A program made the translations under genes and the position numbers. Below the pieces are notes generated by a model that worked only from the letters and a program-made list of their open reading frames with translations, had not been told where the DNA came from and searched no databases. A stretch of 64,000 nucleotides of DNA from Anaspis maculata (Eukaryota > Arthropoda > Insecta > Coleoptera > Scraptiidae). How positions within the stretch are numbered: the stretch's first letter is position 1; each line of letters begins with the position of its first letter. This document shows positions 11,867 through 22,529 of the stretch, piece after piece. The stretch covers positions 24,598,377 through 24,662,376 of the forward strand of contig OX421968.1 in NCBI GenBank assembly GCA_949128115.1, in the 5' to 3' direction.

Positions 11867-12762
11867 TATGCTGCTCGCGCTGAAAACGGCATAGCATAAC
11901 CACAGAATAGTAATAAGTGCCTGGCACAGAAGTATCACTTTGAAAGGATATCAAAAATATGAGCGAGATAGAAGTGCACTACTGGTTTAAAGGTCCATCG
12001 TGTGTACTCGGCACACTCGTGAGGCTTCGTCGCTGTGTACGACGCGTCATTGGCGGATTGCTGCCCGCCGAAGCTATGACGGTTGCTAAATGTCATTTAA
12101 TACGTCGCTCTTCCTGTTGTTTGTTGACAAAAAGCTAACCTCAACTGTACCTGTGTTCGTGTTTCACCTGTTGGACTCATCACTACGGTTTTGTGGTGGT
12201 GAATTGGTGATAAGTTCATGTGGCCTTGGCTGAGGAGAATCCTCCACCTTCTGCAAAGAAGAGAAAATGGGGCACCGCTTGCGCGTATGTGGGTTGTGGA
12301 TACAAATTTTATTCTGACAGTAAAGGTGCCCGACGGCCGGCGTTTCTTCCGATTTCCATAACACATTGCACTATTGTTGCTATGCGGTGCGGAGAGTAAG
12401 AAAGCAGAGAAACACAGACACAGGTCTGTCAGGTACAGTTGAGGTTATATCCTTGTCAACAAACAACACAAACATACAACTGTCATAGCTTGGGCGGGCG
12501 CCAACCCGCCAATGGCATCGCACACATCGACGGAACACCACGAGTGTGCCGAGCATAGACGATGGGCCTTTCAAATCAGTAGTGCTCAAGGTCCCTGGCG
12601 GTAAACCTTGAACATCAAAGGAGCCGACCGGAGCGCGGCTTCTGTGCGAAGCACTTATTTCTATTCTGTGGCATAACTCTCTTACATGCAGCTCTCGGCC
12701 TAAGGCCTCGAGCTGCATTCACGTTCGTTATGCTATGCCCGGTTTTCGGCGCTAGTAACATA
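11867..12762. mobile_element. FB4, palindrome with THAP-like core
   Basis: Imperfect inverted arms (about 11867-12165 and 12390-12762) share blocks such as GCATAGCATAAC, CACAGAATAG.AATAAGTGC and CAACTGTACCTG. The right arm has an extra short palindrome of about 60 bp around 12660-12720 (CTCGGCCTAAGGCCTCGAG). The loop encodes a THAP-like zinc finger (separate entry). A P-superfamily element with long inverted ends (Galileo-like) would explain both; this is inference. No target duplication could be fixed. Confidence 0.6.
12229..12359 (+). pseudogene. possible THAP-type zinc-finger exon fragment
   Basis: A basic stretch (PPPSAKKRKWG) is followed by CAYVGCGYKFY and then, after a one-base frame change at about 12325, VPDGRRFFRFP. 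C-x4-C followed by a FFRFP-type motif is how THAP domains begin; they are the DNA-binding heads of P-element and THAP9 transposases. The later C-x2-H pair and the rest of the domain are absent, no start codon is obvious, and nothing downstream continues it. The fragment lies in the loop of FB4, so it is more likely a transposon relic than a host gene. Confidence 0.4.
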
Positions 12763-12770
12763 AAATACTA

Positions 12771-13880
12771 TTGTGTAGAGGCATGCGGACAGCCTTTGAT
12801 GGATATGATTTTTCACACGTACGGCTACGAATTTCCCTTGTTTCTTCTTCAAGATTGAAAAAGAATTATTTAAATATATTGAAGAATTCAAAAGTTATCT
12901 ACATCTCGATACCTACCTACTCGGCTATCTGAAAATCCTACAATAACAATTCTGAAGGACCAAGTGACATGAAGATAGGCAAGCTGTGATCAATTATTGA
13001 AATTAGAAGTAAAAATAGGACAATTTTCCTGCAAACCACGGAGCTTTTTTCTAATAAAATCATTGTAAAAATCGTCAGTAGTTGAGGTTTCATTCAAGTT
13101 TATCATTTGAGTCCGGTTCCGATAAGCTAGGTCAGTTCTGCATTTTCTAATGGAAAGGAAACCCTCGCAAAATTGAAAGAATTTTGACAGAAACTGTCGA
13201 AAAATGTTCAAGAGCCAGTTACGTCTCGTTTAAAAAACAATTGGTGGAAATCTGATTACGGGTCGAAAAGTTGAAAATTTGCAGTTATTCTAAGAAGGAA
13301 AACTCAAAATCCGTTAGTCCGTTTTCAAAAATTTCCCCCTCAAAACTCAATTCAATTTTTTCCCTAACAATGACTTGCAGCAAGTCGGCACCTGAAATGA
13401 ATATTTCGTGTGGATTACCGCAGGTCGGAATTCGCACTGCATTTTTTCTAATTCACGAAATGTGCAAGTTTCATTTTGAACAAATCACCGTCGGAAAATC
13501 GAAACCGTGTTGAGTTTGAAAATAGGCCTGCACGACGCCCAATGCAATCTACTTTTGATATCAGTTGGAATTTTTCGAAAGAAAGTGATCTACGAGCAGA
13601 AAAGAGCATCTGAGTAGAGTTTTGCACCAAACGCGGGTATTCCTAGTCAAAGCCAGGGTGAGCGGCCGTCTCGGGTAGTAACGGCCAGGAAAAAAGCGTT
13701 TTTGTGTAAAGGCATGCGGGCGACATTCAATGAATATGATTTTGCACACGTTTCGTAACAAATTCTCCATGTTTCTTCTTTATTATTAAAAAAGAATTAT
13801 TCAAATATTTTGGAAAATAAAAAAGTTATCGACATTTCAAAACGTACCTACTACCTACCTGATGTGAGTCTAGGCCCAGT
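12771..13880. repeat. FB1 intact right arm
   Basis: This uninterrupted arm gives the pre-insertion sequence for all four insertions in the left arm. Short open frames in it on both strands (12990-13211, 13271-13513, 13561-13770) mirror those in the left arm and are not genes. Confidence 0.8.
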
Positions 13881-14099
13881 TATCAGACAACCGGGGAGTA
13901 AAAAATCATGCATAGATGTTCAAAATCACTACCTTAGGAGCATTTCGATTTGATATTAGCAAATACGGCAGCTGATCGACCACAATTTGAAAAAAACCTA
14001 TTGCGCCGGGCCCAAAATTCGCCCAAACCAGATAGTGTCCTTTACACCTTGAAGGGTTTCAAACAATATGACTTACAACACACCTTCATTATTTTAAAG

Positions 14100-14205
14100 C
14101 AGTGGCGGTTCGTCAGGGTAGGCGGGTAGGCAGTGCCTACCCAGGTTAAATTCCCAAAATCAACTTTTCCCAACGCAATATTTCCACCTTCAAAAAAAAT
14201 ATCAT
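14100..14205 (+). other. possible 5' terminus of hAT1
   Basis: CAGTGGCGGTTCGTCAGGG at 14100 resembles hAT terminal inverted repeats, which commonly start CAGTGGCG or CAGGG. The hAT1 coding remnant lies downstream on the same strand. The matching 3' terminus was not found in the window, so the boundary is unproven. Positions 13883-14099 hold nothing recognised. Confidence 0.35.
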
Positions 14206-14216
14206 TTTGAATAATA

Positions 14217-14844
14217 TAATAATAATAATAATAATAATAATCTTTATTGCTTTCACAGAATTACATTCTCATAGCAATACTTAACTAGAGTAACAAATAA
14301 AACAAGATGTACAAGAAAAGAAAAACAGTGTGCAAATACAATAAAAAGAAAAAGAAATCAGACATTATTCGTTTCTGCTAAAAGCGCGCAGGCGTAGGAC
14401 TCCTCTAAAAAATAAAACCAGATCAGAAAATTGATGTGTGTTAGTGACATTCAGTAAAAACTCAACAGAGAAATATGGTGGATTTATTGATGCAAAAATC
14501 AGATATTTATTCAAATAAAAGCGTCGAAGATGAGAGTAAATTGGACAAATAAAGAGAATGTGAGCAAGTGTCTCCTCCTCCTGCGAGTTACAAATACTGC
14601 ACAGTTCCGTGGGGTCAATCGCATAACAGTTGCCGTCCACGAAGAAAGTTATTACTCTGCTATTGGATGTGCGAACTTGGTGGATGATTCGCATTTTCCA
14701 AAGTGGAACCTGCATCTCCAACAGTGCCATTTGGCTCCTGTAAATGTGACGGTAAAAAGGATTATATGTGGAACTCAACAATCGGGAATGATCGCCCTGG
14801 AAAAAATAGTCGGTCAGCTGCCCCAGAATTAAATTTTTGTTTTC
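14217..14844 (-). mobile_element. 5'-truncated LINE insertion with 11-bp duplication
   Basis: Target duplication TTTGAATAATA at 14206-14216 and 14845-14855. The 3' end (left) carries an (ATA/TAA)n tail and a short 3' UTR. It is the same LINE family as 2885-4116. Confidence 0.85.
14365..14781 (-). pseudogene. LINE ORF2 C-terminal domain
   Basis: An open frame of 138 codons with a C-terminal Cys-Cys-His-Cys motif (CSICNSQEEETLAHILFIC) about 65 residues from the N-terminus, ending RLRAFSRNE. The motif is the zinc-finger-like tail seen after the RT in I, Jockey and R1-group LINEs. The frame is open, but the fragment lacks RT and endonuclease, so it is a truncated relic. The apparent start Met is probably not a true start. 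Confidence 0.75.
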
Positions 14845-14855
14845 TTTGAATAATA

Positions 14856-15289
14856 AAAAGTGCTAATAAAAAACATTTTATAATTTAGTTTATGCTAAAA
14901 GTTGTGAAAAAAATCTCCAGTTGAATTGGGATTGAAAATACAGCTTTGTTTTGGAAATTCGGTATAGTATGGGCTTGCCAACCCGCATCTAACATGTCGA
15001 AGTAAGCGAGACGATACGTTGCGATCCAAGGTAGCCAATTTTAAAATAAGCCAGAACGGGAGAGCCGTAAGACGTGCGGTAGGTAGGTACTAGGCGCATC
15101 TATTGAGGCACAAGACGGCATGCCTACCATGAGTCGGGATGACAAAATGCACGAGCGTGCTATAATCTTATACCTAAGCAGTCGCTGCAGGAAGTAAAGT
15201 AGCAAAATTATATTGGTTTATTATTATAAATATTGAATACTGTTGCTCTCGTGCAATTTAGCAGAAGTTATACAAAGTAAAAATAAAGT
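14856..15289. other. no gene recognised
   Basis: AT-rich spacer between the LINE fragment and the minisatellite element. It may be the 5' part of hAT1, but it has no diagnostic sequence. Confidence 0.4.
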
Positions 15290-16340
15290 CCAGCTTAAAA
15301 ATTGAATGTTCATACGAGACAAGATGTTCCACGTTCCATGACAATCGTCACACTAATGGGAAATTTCAATATGGCGGCCAATATGGGAGCCAATTCATGA
15401 AATTCAGCTTGAAAATAAGAATTTTTATACATGACAAGAGTAAGTTCCAAGTTTCAAGTTTCATGACAATCCTTCCACTGATAACAGATTTCAATATGGC
15501 GGCCAAGATAGCGACGGAATCATGAAATTCAGCTTGAAAATAGGAATGATCATACGTGACAAGGGTAAGTTTCAAGTTCCATGAAAATCATTCCACTAGC
15601 AAGAAATTTCAATATGGCGGCCAAGATGGCTGCGAAATTAAGAAATTTAGCTTAAAAATAAGAATGATCATACAAGACAAGGGTAACTTCCAAGTTTCAT
15701 GAAAATCGTTCCAGTAATGAGATATTTCAATATGGTGGCCAAGATGGCGGCTGAATCATGAAATTCAGCTTGAAAATAAGAATTATCATACGTGACAAAA
15801 GTAAGTTTCAAGTTCCATGAAAATTGTTCCACTAGCAAGAAATTTCAATATGGCAGCCAAGATAGCGGCGGAATCATGAAATTTAGCTTAAAAATAAGAA
15901 TGATCATATAAGACAAGGGTAACTTTCAAGTTTCATGAAAATCGTTTCACTAATAAGGAATTTCAATATGGCGGCCAAGATGGCGGCGCAACCATTAAAT
16001 CCAATCTGCCCACTGGCCACCCACCAGGACCTGAGCTATTCATTGCAGAAAGTTCCAGGGTTCTAGTTTCATTCCCCGAGGAGGAGTTCAACTTCTTAGA
16101 AGTGCACAGGAAATCTTTGTTTTGGGATAATAATAATGATAACTATGAATGTATAAAAAAAATAATGCCCATTGGCCACCTTTGGGGACATCAGCTATCT
16201 ATCGAAAAAAGTTCTAAGGCTCTAGCGTTATTCCTCGAGGAGGAGTACAACTTCTTAATTTCTACACGGACAGACAGACAGACGGACAGACAGACAAACC
16301 GGCCATATAAGCGTCATTTTCTTACGAAAATGCGCTAAAA
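15290..16340 (+). mobile_element. minisatellite element, copy 1
   Basis: Six units of about 118 bp (anchor ATTTCAATATGG at about 15363, 15488, 15605, 15724, 15842 and 15960) are followed by a roughly 270-bp unique part, a (GACA)n run at about 16265-16298 and an end hairpin TTTTCTTACGAAAATGCGCTA. A second copy with the same order lies at 20740-21512. No protein is encoded. Confidence 0.75.
15300..16000 (+). repeat. 118-bp minisatellite, six units
   Basis: Each unit contains AATATGGCGGCCAAGATGGC followed by a GAATCATGAAATT-type block. The two ATGGC cores per unit resemble YY1/Pho binding sites. Open frames over the array are artefacts. Confidence 0.9.
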
Positions 16341-16940
16341 AATGAGATTGTTGATTGTTGTTGTTAGTAAAATGCATGGTAAGATGCTTGGAATGATATA
16401 CATACTATGAGTAGGTAATGATTGGCAACGGACGAGGCAACTAATTGATATTGATAGTATGATGGTAGGTATAGGTAGGTACTTCTTGAGATCTACTACT
16501 TCACTCATTCATGTCGAAGGTCAGATCAGGTGGTGATGAATTACTTATTTCCGACAAATCTATATTTTTCATAATAATGTTGATGTTGATGTTCAAAATA
16601 AACAGAACGTGAAATCTTTTTAGCGGCCCAAGCCGCGCGGGTCGGCTCGGCTGCGGCTGGCTGAGCCGCTGAGGCATGCCCATTGCCCACCCTGGCTTGA
16701 TTCGCTGGCGAAATTCGAACGTCGCGTTTCGAGAAACTTCGGCGAGTGCGAGTGGTGTCGATCGCTTCCCGCTTCCGGCGGCTTGTGCTGTAACCGTCAT
16801 TTACTTCAGTTGGGGTTTTCTAGGTTATGTTCGAATCCGTTTGATTGCTGTGCGTCTTTTCGGTGGTGTTTGTGTAAATCCAGGTAGATTCGATTCATGC
16901 GTTGTTGATAACAGTGAAACTATTGAAACTGTGACTGAAA
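16341..16940. other. spacer and GC-rich leader of hAT1
   Basis: AT-rich to 16620, then a GC-rich stretch (16620-16800) directly upstream of the first recognisable hAT1 codons. It could be the transposase 5' UTR or promoter; no specific element can be named. The open frame starting at 16676 runs into hAT1 out of phase. Confidence 0.4.
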
Positions 16941-18452
16941 ATGGAAGATGCTGCGGGGAAACGTCCACAACTGAAAGTGTTCAGCAGGCTGGACCTGGAG
17001 CGGTCAGGGAAGCGACAGGTTTAATAAATTTTCTTTTACAACATCTGTTCAGGTATTTATCATACGAGGATAAAATGTTTGTGAAGGAACGTGGCAGGCC
17101 ATGCCCTGAAATGAACAACCTTATTGAACACTGTCCAAAGGGCTCCAACAGGAAATTTTCAGTAAATTGGTTCGCTAAATGTCCATGGCTCACAGCAAGT
17201 GAAAGTAAAAATCCAGTAAAAATAAACTTTATTGTTGGCCCTGCATTTTGTTCAATTTGAAGCAAAGCCCTTGGACTTCATCTGGAATTAATAATTTGAA
17301 AAATCTCTACAGGTCCATAGAGAAACATAACATTTCAAAGAATCACACGTATTCATCCTTGAAACTGAATTTATTTGGGCGCCAGAACATTGTCAATTCC
17401 ATTGACTCAGTTCACAGAATTTCGTTAATAAAATTCAATGAACAGGTTAAAGAAAATCGAGGTATTCTGAAACGACTAATAGACATGACACTCTATTTAG
17501 CTACTCAAGAATTGGCATTCAGAGGTCACAATGAGGCGGCGGATTCTTCGAATAGAGGTAATTTCAAAGAGTTGGCGGAGTTTCTGGCTACGTATGATTC
17601 TGAGTTTGAAGAGTTTTTGAAGGAGTCGTCTGTATTTTCGGGCTTATCGAAAACAATCCAAAATGATTTGATAGAATCTGTTGCTCAATGTCGTACGTGA
17701 AAAAATCGATAGCGAAATCGAAAATTCTGTTTGTTTCTCCTGGCAAGTAGATGAAACTACGGACATTTTCTGTCATTCTCAATTGTCTGTCATTTTTCGG
17801 TACGCTTCACGGCGGCAAAATTGAAGAACATTTCATGATTTTTTCCAATGTGAGCGATGGACGCTCTGCTCAGGATTTATTTGATTTATTGACAGAAAAA
17901 TTTGGAAAATTCAAACTAAATGAGAAACTGGTAGGACAGACGTACGATGGTGCTTCAGTGATGTCTGGAGAGCTGAACGGTTTACAGGCTAAGATCAAAC
18001 AAGTAGCTCCGCAGGCAATGTTCACGCATTGCTTCGCTCATCGCCTGAATTTGGTCCTGCAAGACTCAGTAAATAAAATTCAAGAATGCAAATTTTTTTT
18101 TGCTGCTTTGTCTGGTATTTCTGCGTTTTTTTCTAAATCGACAAAACGAACTCATCTTTTAGATACCATCACCAGCACAAGAGTACCTGGTAATGCTCAA
18201 ACAAGATGGAATTTCAAGTCGAGAATTGTTCAAACCATTTTGAACAATCGGAACGGTTTGGTTCAAGTTTTTGAAACTATTGTGAAAAGCCCAGAGTTTT
18301 CAAAATACCAAAGAACCATCCGAGAGTCTGTCGGATACCTTGGTTTTTTGAACGATTTCACCAATATATTCATTTTGAAGGTTTCCTATCTCATCTTTGA
18401 ACAGACAGACTTGATTTATTCAATTGTGCAAAATCGGCAGTGCGATATATAA
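16941..18452 (+). pseudogene. hAT1 transposase, N-terminal and central part (ZMYM1-like)
   Basis: The likely start is ATG at 16941 (MEDAAGKRPQLKVFSRLDL). A TTF-type zinc finger follows (about 17155-17290; NWFAKCPWL then, after a frame change, CWPC). A DUF4371-type region with RGHNEAADSSNRGNF lies at about 17515-17570. The RNase H-like core has WQVDETTDIF (about 17736) and TYDGASVM (about 17941), typical of hAT transposases and their zinc-finger MYM-type 1 relatives. Frame changes at about 17240, 17691 and 17810 break it. The frame stops at 18452 where foreign sequence begins. The C-terminal part resumes at 23640. Confidence 0.8.
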
Positions 18453-18467
18453 CTAGGGGGACTTTCA

Positions 18468-18670
18468 CACTCAGCAGTGGTGTACAAATTGGCGGCAGTG
18501 ACATTTGCAGTGTCGGCAGTGACATTTGGAGTGTCGGCAGTGTCTTAATATTTTGGGCAGTGTCTGGATAATGACGGCAGTGTGACCAGTGATCTTAGGC
18601 AGTGAAAAATTCAACGGCAGTGTCCGCCGCAGTCCTCGGCAGTGTTAGGCAATGACCGGCAGTGGCGACG
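18468..18670 (+). repeat. cluster of GGCAGTG motifs
   Basis: Nine exact GGCAGTG copies plus close variants within about 200 bp, at irregular 15-30 bp spacing. The cluster lies at the first junction of the segment that splits hAT1. Such clusters often form transposase-binding subterminal repeats in DNA transposons. No matching inverted cluster (CACTGCC) was seen at the other end of the inserted segment. Confidence 0.75.
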
Positions 18671-18788
18671 ATAGCGACCATATAGGCATGCGCTGAGGTG
18701 GCGGAGAGGATGGTGCGTTGATCTCGTAACGATGGAAACCAATGTGGTGTTGTGTCTTATTGTGCCATAAATAGCTGAATTGTGATTT

Positions 18789-19007
18789 ATGTCTACTAGA
18801 TCATCCGAAATTAGTGTATATCAGGACCGGGATCAGGGCCCAATTGCATCATTGACTTTGCGTGATTTACAATTGACATTTTGCAAAGCCAATGGTGCAA
18901 TTAGGCCCACTGAAGAAACATTCTTTGTCTTGTTTTTTTTTTCTTCAACGTGCTGTATTGTCTATGGCTGGAGAGCATTGTTCACGTTACTTAAAGGACG
19001 GAATTGA
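18789..19007 (+). other. short open frame, unrecognised
   Basis: Starts MSTRSSEISVYQDRDQG and continues with a plausible non-repetitive stretch to about codon 45, after which a T-run breaks it; the next frame (from about 18950) runs into the inverted repeat. It may be the first exon of the element that carries the GGCAGTG cluster. No family is recognised. Confidence 0.25.
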
Positions 19008-19305
19008 ATTGGTAATTGAACGCGTTGCGAAATCAATCCCTGTAGGTTTATCCCTTGACGGATTCTTACCATTTTGGTCTTTTTCGAAAGCTACAAGGAT
19101 ATACTTTGGTTTGAGCCCATTGGCATTTTCAAAATCCAAAAATAATTTTTTTGACTTTTGGATTTTGGAAATGCCAATGGGCTCAAAACCAAAGTACATC
19201 CTTGTAGCTTTCGAAAGAGACCAAAATGGTATGAATCCGTCAAGGAATAAACCTACAGGGATTGATTTCACAACGCTTATTTTACAAATTCAACTCCGTC
19301 CTTAA
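18990..19305. repeat. FB15, 0.3-kb inverted repeat
   Basis: Arms of about 155 bp meet at about 19148 with a spacer of a few bases. The left arm is continuous with the open frame upstream, so the palindrome looks like an inverted duplication of that element's own sequence. Confidence 0.85.
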
Positions 19306-19582
19306 GACGAAGTGAAAAATAATGCAAACAGATTATTTTCAGCCATTGGCCTTTTCTTAGTTTTATAATGTTTTTATTTTTGAATTTGGGTCTCGATTTG
19401 GGTATTTCAAATTATTTAAACTTTCCACGTAAACAATGTACAGCAATGTACAGGTATTTGGGGAAAAAAGAATAATATTTTACCCCTCGCTGTGACACTT
19501 CTGATGGCGATACTACTATACCGAGTACTATACGTACCTTCAAGTTAGAGCAAAGCAATTTTTGCAGTAGACAAGGCAGTGG

Positions 19583-20060
19583 TAGTGGACGTGGTAGGAA
19601 AAAACAAATTGCAAATGATGATAAAGGCAAACCACTTTGCAGGATCATAACTGAGACACATTTGACCCGCAGTGCTTCTTTTTTCGTCCCTCAGGATTTA
19701 AATGCCCAAAGTGGCGGAAATTATCTAGGTGCACAAGGCACAAGACAAGGTATCAAATAGCCTTGTCTTGTCCGGCTTTGTGACAAAATTTATATGACCA
19801 TGTCTGAATCGGTTTCTGAAATATCAAAGATCATGAAAAAAGATGGTGGAACATTGACATCTGCCACAGGCAAATACAATGGTGAAGGCGCAAAAATGAA
19901 TTTGCCACGGTCATAAGAAAATCCACCTTTCCCATCAGAGTTTCACGCATACCTGTGAACCCAGAACTAGCGGTCTGTAGTAGCCGTTTGTACTAGATGG
20001 AGTAAGCGCTCACTGGTATGCGCGCTAGTAATTTCTGTCATGGGAAAGGTGGATTGTTCA
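19583..20060 (+). mobile_element. solo arm related to FB13
   Basis: Starts TAGTGGACGTGGTA, the exact end sequence of FB13, and tracks the FB13 left arm for about 350 bp (shared blocks TTGCAAATGATGATAAAG, TTTGACCCGCAGTGCTT, GATGGTGGAACATTGACATC). No inverted second arm follows. Instead a small hairpin (AATCCACCTTTCCCAT and complement, 19931-20056) closes the region. It is a truncated or single-arm relative. The stretch 19306-19582 shows nothing recognisable. Confidence 0.7.
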
Positions 20061-20145
20061 TATATCATTATTTTTATTTACTATCTACAGTATCTACAGT
20101 ACTGAAGATACTGACTTCAGCTATCTTATTATGTAGCAAAATGAT

Positions 20146-20712
20146 TTTTAGGGCATTTTCCATGTTGATAAAAATCGCTATTGCAACCGCTTTGTCCGTC
20201 CGTCCGTCCGTCCGTCCGTCCGTTCCTCGAACTCCTCCCAAACTAGACGACCTAGCTGTCTAATTTTTTCGCTGTTACATAGCTGCCACTCCCAAAGGAG
20301 GGCTAGGCTATATTGGATGTCCATATTGCGCCGCCAACATAGAGAAAACCGCCCCCGATAAACTTGAAATAACATAATATTGCACTTTCTACCAGACCTG
20401 ATGCTCTGGTGCTCTCATTTTTTGAGTAATACATAGTTGCCACTCATAAACGTAAGTCAAGAAACATTCCGTCTTCAATATGCGCCGCCGACATGAAAAA
20501 ACTGCTAAAAACCGCCCCCAATCACTTTAAAATGAAAAACATAAACCCGAAGACATAGCGATCTGATTCTTTCGGTATATAAATAGCTGACTAAAAATGG
20601 GAAAGGATAGGCTACTTTTGGTTAGTCGCCGCCTCCAGATTCCGCCCCCAAACGATAACAAGCGAATATGCCTCATGGGCATGAGGCTCAGTAGCGCACT
20701 TCCTTTTTGGAG
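20146..20712. mobile_element. short copy of the satellite-bearing element
   Basis: Same start as the copy at 7604 (GGCATTTTCC hairpin, CGCTATTGCAACCGC, then GTCC repeats at about 20193-20222). About one 258-bp monomer follows. An inverted terminal module ends it: TATGCC, hairpin CTCATGGGCATGAG, CTCAGTAGCGC. Confidence 0.7.
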
Positions 20713-20739
20713 GATTAGTGAACGCAAGATGTTAAGTGA

Positions 20740-21438
20740 TTAGGGTTCTACCGTCTTGGGCAAAAAATTGCAATATGGCGGCCAAAATATCGACAGAATC
20801 ATGAAATTCGGCTTGAAAATCAAAATGATCGTACTAGACAAGGGTAAGTTCCAAGTTTCATGAAAATCGTTCCACTAACAAGAGATTTCAATATGGCAGC
20901 CAAGATGGCGGCAGAATTATGAAACTCAGCTTGAAAATAGGAATGATCGTACGAGACAAGCGTAACTCTCAAGTTTCATGAAAATCCTTCCACTTATAAG
21001 AGATTTCAATATGGCGGCCAAGATGGTGGGGCAATCATGAAATTTGGCTTGAAAATAAGAATGATCGTACTAGACAAGGGTAAGTTTCAAGTTTCATGAC
21101 AATCGTTCCACTAATAAGAAATTTCAATATGGCAGCCAAGATGGCGGCCGAATTATGAAAGCCAACCTGCCTATTTGGTCCTTGAGGACCTAAGCTATCC
21201 ACCGGATAAAGTTCAATCTTCAAGGGCTGTAGCTTTATTTCCCGAGGAGAAGTTCAACTTCATCGAAGTGCACAGGAGATCTCTGTTTTTTGAGAATAAT
21301 GATAACGATGTATGGATAACAAAAATAGTGCCCATTGGCCACCCTTGGGGACATCAGCTATTAATCGGAAAAAAGTTCCAAGACTCTTGTTTCAATTCTC
21401 GAGAAGGAGTACAGCGTCTTAATTTCTGCACGGACTCG

Positions 21439-21477
<39 letters not shown>

Positions 21478-21512
21478 CGGCCACATAAGCGTCATTCTGT
21501 TACTTATATAAA
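20740..21512 (+). mobile_element. minisatellite element, copy 2
   Basis: Four 118-bp units (anchors about 20766, 20887, 21003 and 21122) precede the same unique part as copy 1 and a (GACA)n run at 21428-21476. The order is identical to 15290-16340, so the unit plus unique part plus microsatellite moved as one block. The terminal hairpin is decayed. The open frame 21175-21612 spans the unique part and is not supported as a gene. Confidence 0.7.
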
Positions 21513-21649
21513 AAAATGTTCTCCAACTGATTTCGACCTCCTGAACACTAATATCGGGTTCACTTTTGAATTGGAACATTTCTTTTTTATCGAAAAACCG
21601 ACAAAATGGTAGCCTTGTCACATGATTTTTAGTGATACCTACCTACTTT

Positions 21650-22510
21650 TTTTTTGTTATTGAGCGAACATCTTTCGTAATTTGAGTGCCATAATCCTTC
21701 AGGTACCTAGTATTGACTATTTCAAAATGTTCAATTACTATTTCGGCACGTCTGATTTTAAATTTGTAGGGTCGTGTAATATGTGCCGAGCCGTGGCTTT
21801 GCGGTCGTTTTCAAAAATTGATAACAATTGACCCAACGGTCGGATCGAAGTGGGGTTTTTGTCAAAAGAAAGTTCAAATTGTTCTCTAAATATAATGCCG
21901 TACATGCAGTGATGTATTTCATTAAGAAATTGTAGTTGCCTGCATATCGCAACTTTCTACATCTTACCGCGAATGCCAGCACTTGATCGGCGAAGCCGCC
22001 CTACACCAAAATGTTATTTTTGTAATTGTTCATGATTATTTCGGCAAATTTTTTCTTGATTCGCGTACCAAGGCCATGAGCTACCCATTCGAGTTGAAAT
22101 ATTTTCTGTATTGAATTTCGTTTTGTTCGGAGGAAAGGATATCAAGCACCAGCAAGCAACGAATAAATCATTTGCGGCCGAGCCGTAGTTTCGGAGTCAT
22201 TTTCAAAAATTAATAACTACTAATCGGCACCTCGCACCGATGTGAAATTTTCATTAAAATAAAGTTCAAATCATTCTCTAAATATAACTCCGCATATGTA
22301 TTATGGTAAAATGATAAGATCGGGTACTTCCTCGCATGTGATAACTTTCGAGATCAGGCCGGCTTCTGAAATGCAGCATTCAACGGCGATGCCGCGTCAC
22401 ACTAAATTGTTATTATTGTCATTGTTTATTATTATTTCGTCAAGATTTTTCTTGGTTCGGGATACAAGGTCATGAGCTACCCAATGGAGTAAAAATTTTT
22501 CGCAAAAACC
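21650..22510 (+). repeat. direct repeat of about 400 bp, two copies
   Basis: Blocks such as GAGCCGTRGYTT, CATTTTCAAAAATTRATAAC, TTCTCTAAATATAA and AAGGYCATGAGCTACCCA recur about 397 bp apart (for example at about 22070 and 22470). A more diverged partial copy may start near 21650. There is no coding content. Confidence 0.65.
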
Positions 22511-22529
22511 TTTTCGTCTAGGACTAGAT

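Larger units (their letters stand above)
1747..13880. mobile_element. FB1, large foldback element with nested insertions
   Basis: The ends are inverted copies starting ACTGGGCCTAGACTCACATC, each next to TA (1745-1746 and 13881-13882), consistent with a TA target duplication. The right arm (12771-13880) matches, in reverse, left-arm blocks 1747-2061, 2681-2876, 4118-4423, 7402-7603 and 10684-10765. The gaps between the left blocks are later insertions annotated separately. No transposase belonging to FB1 is seen. It could be a non-autonomous derivative of a TA-targeting (Tc1/mariner-like) element; that classification is inference. Confidence 0.75.
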
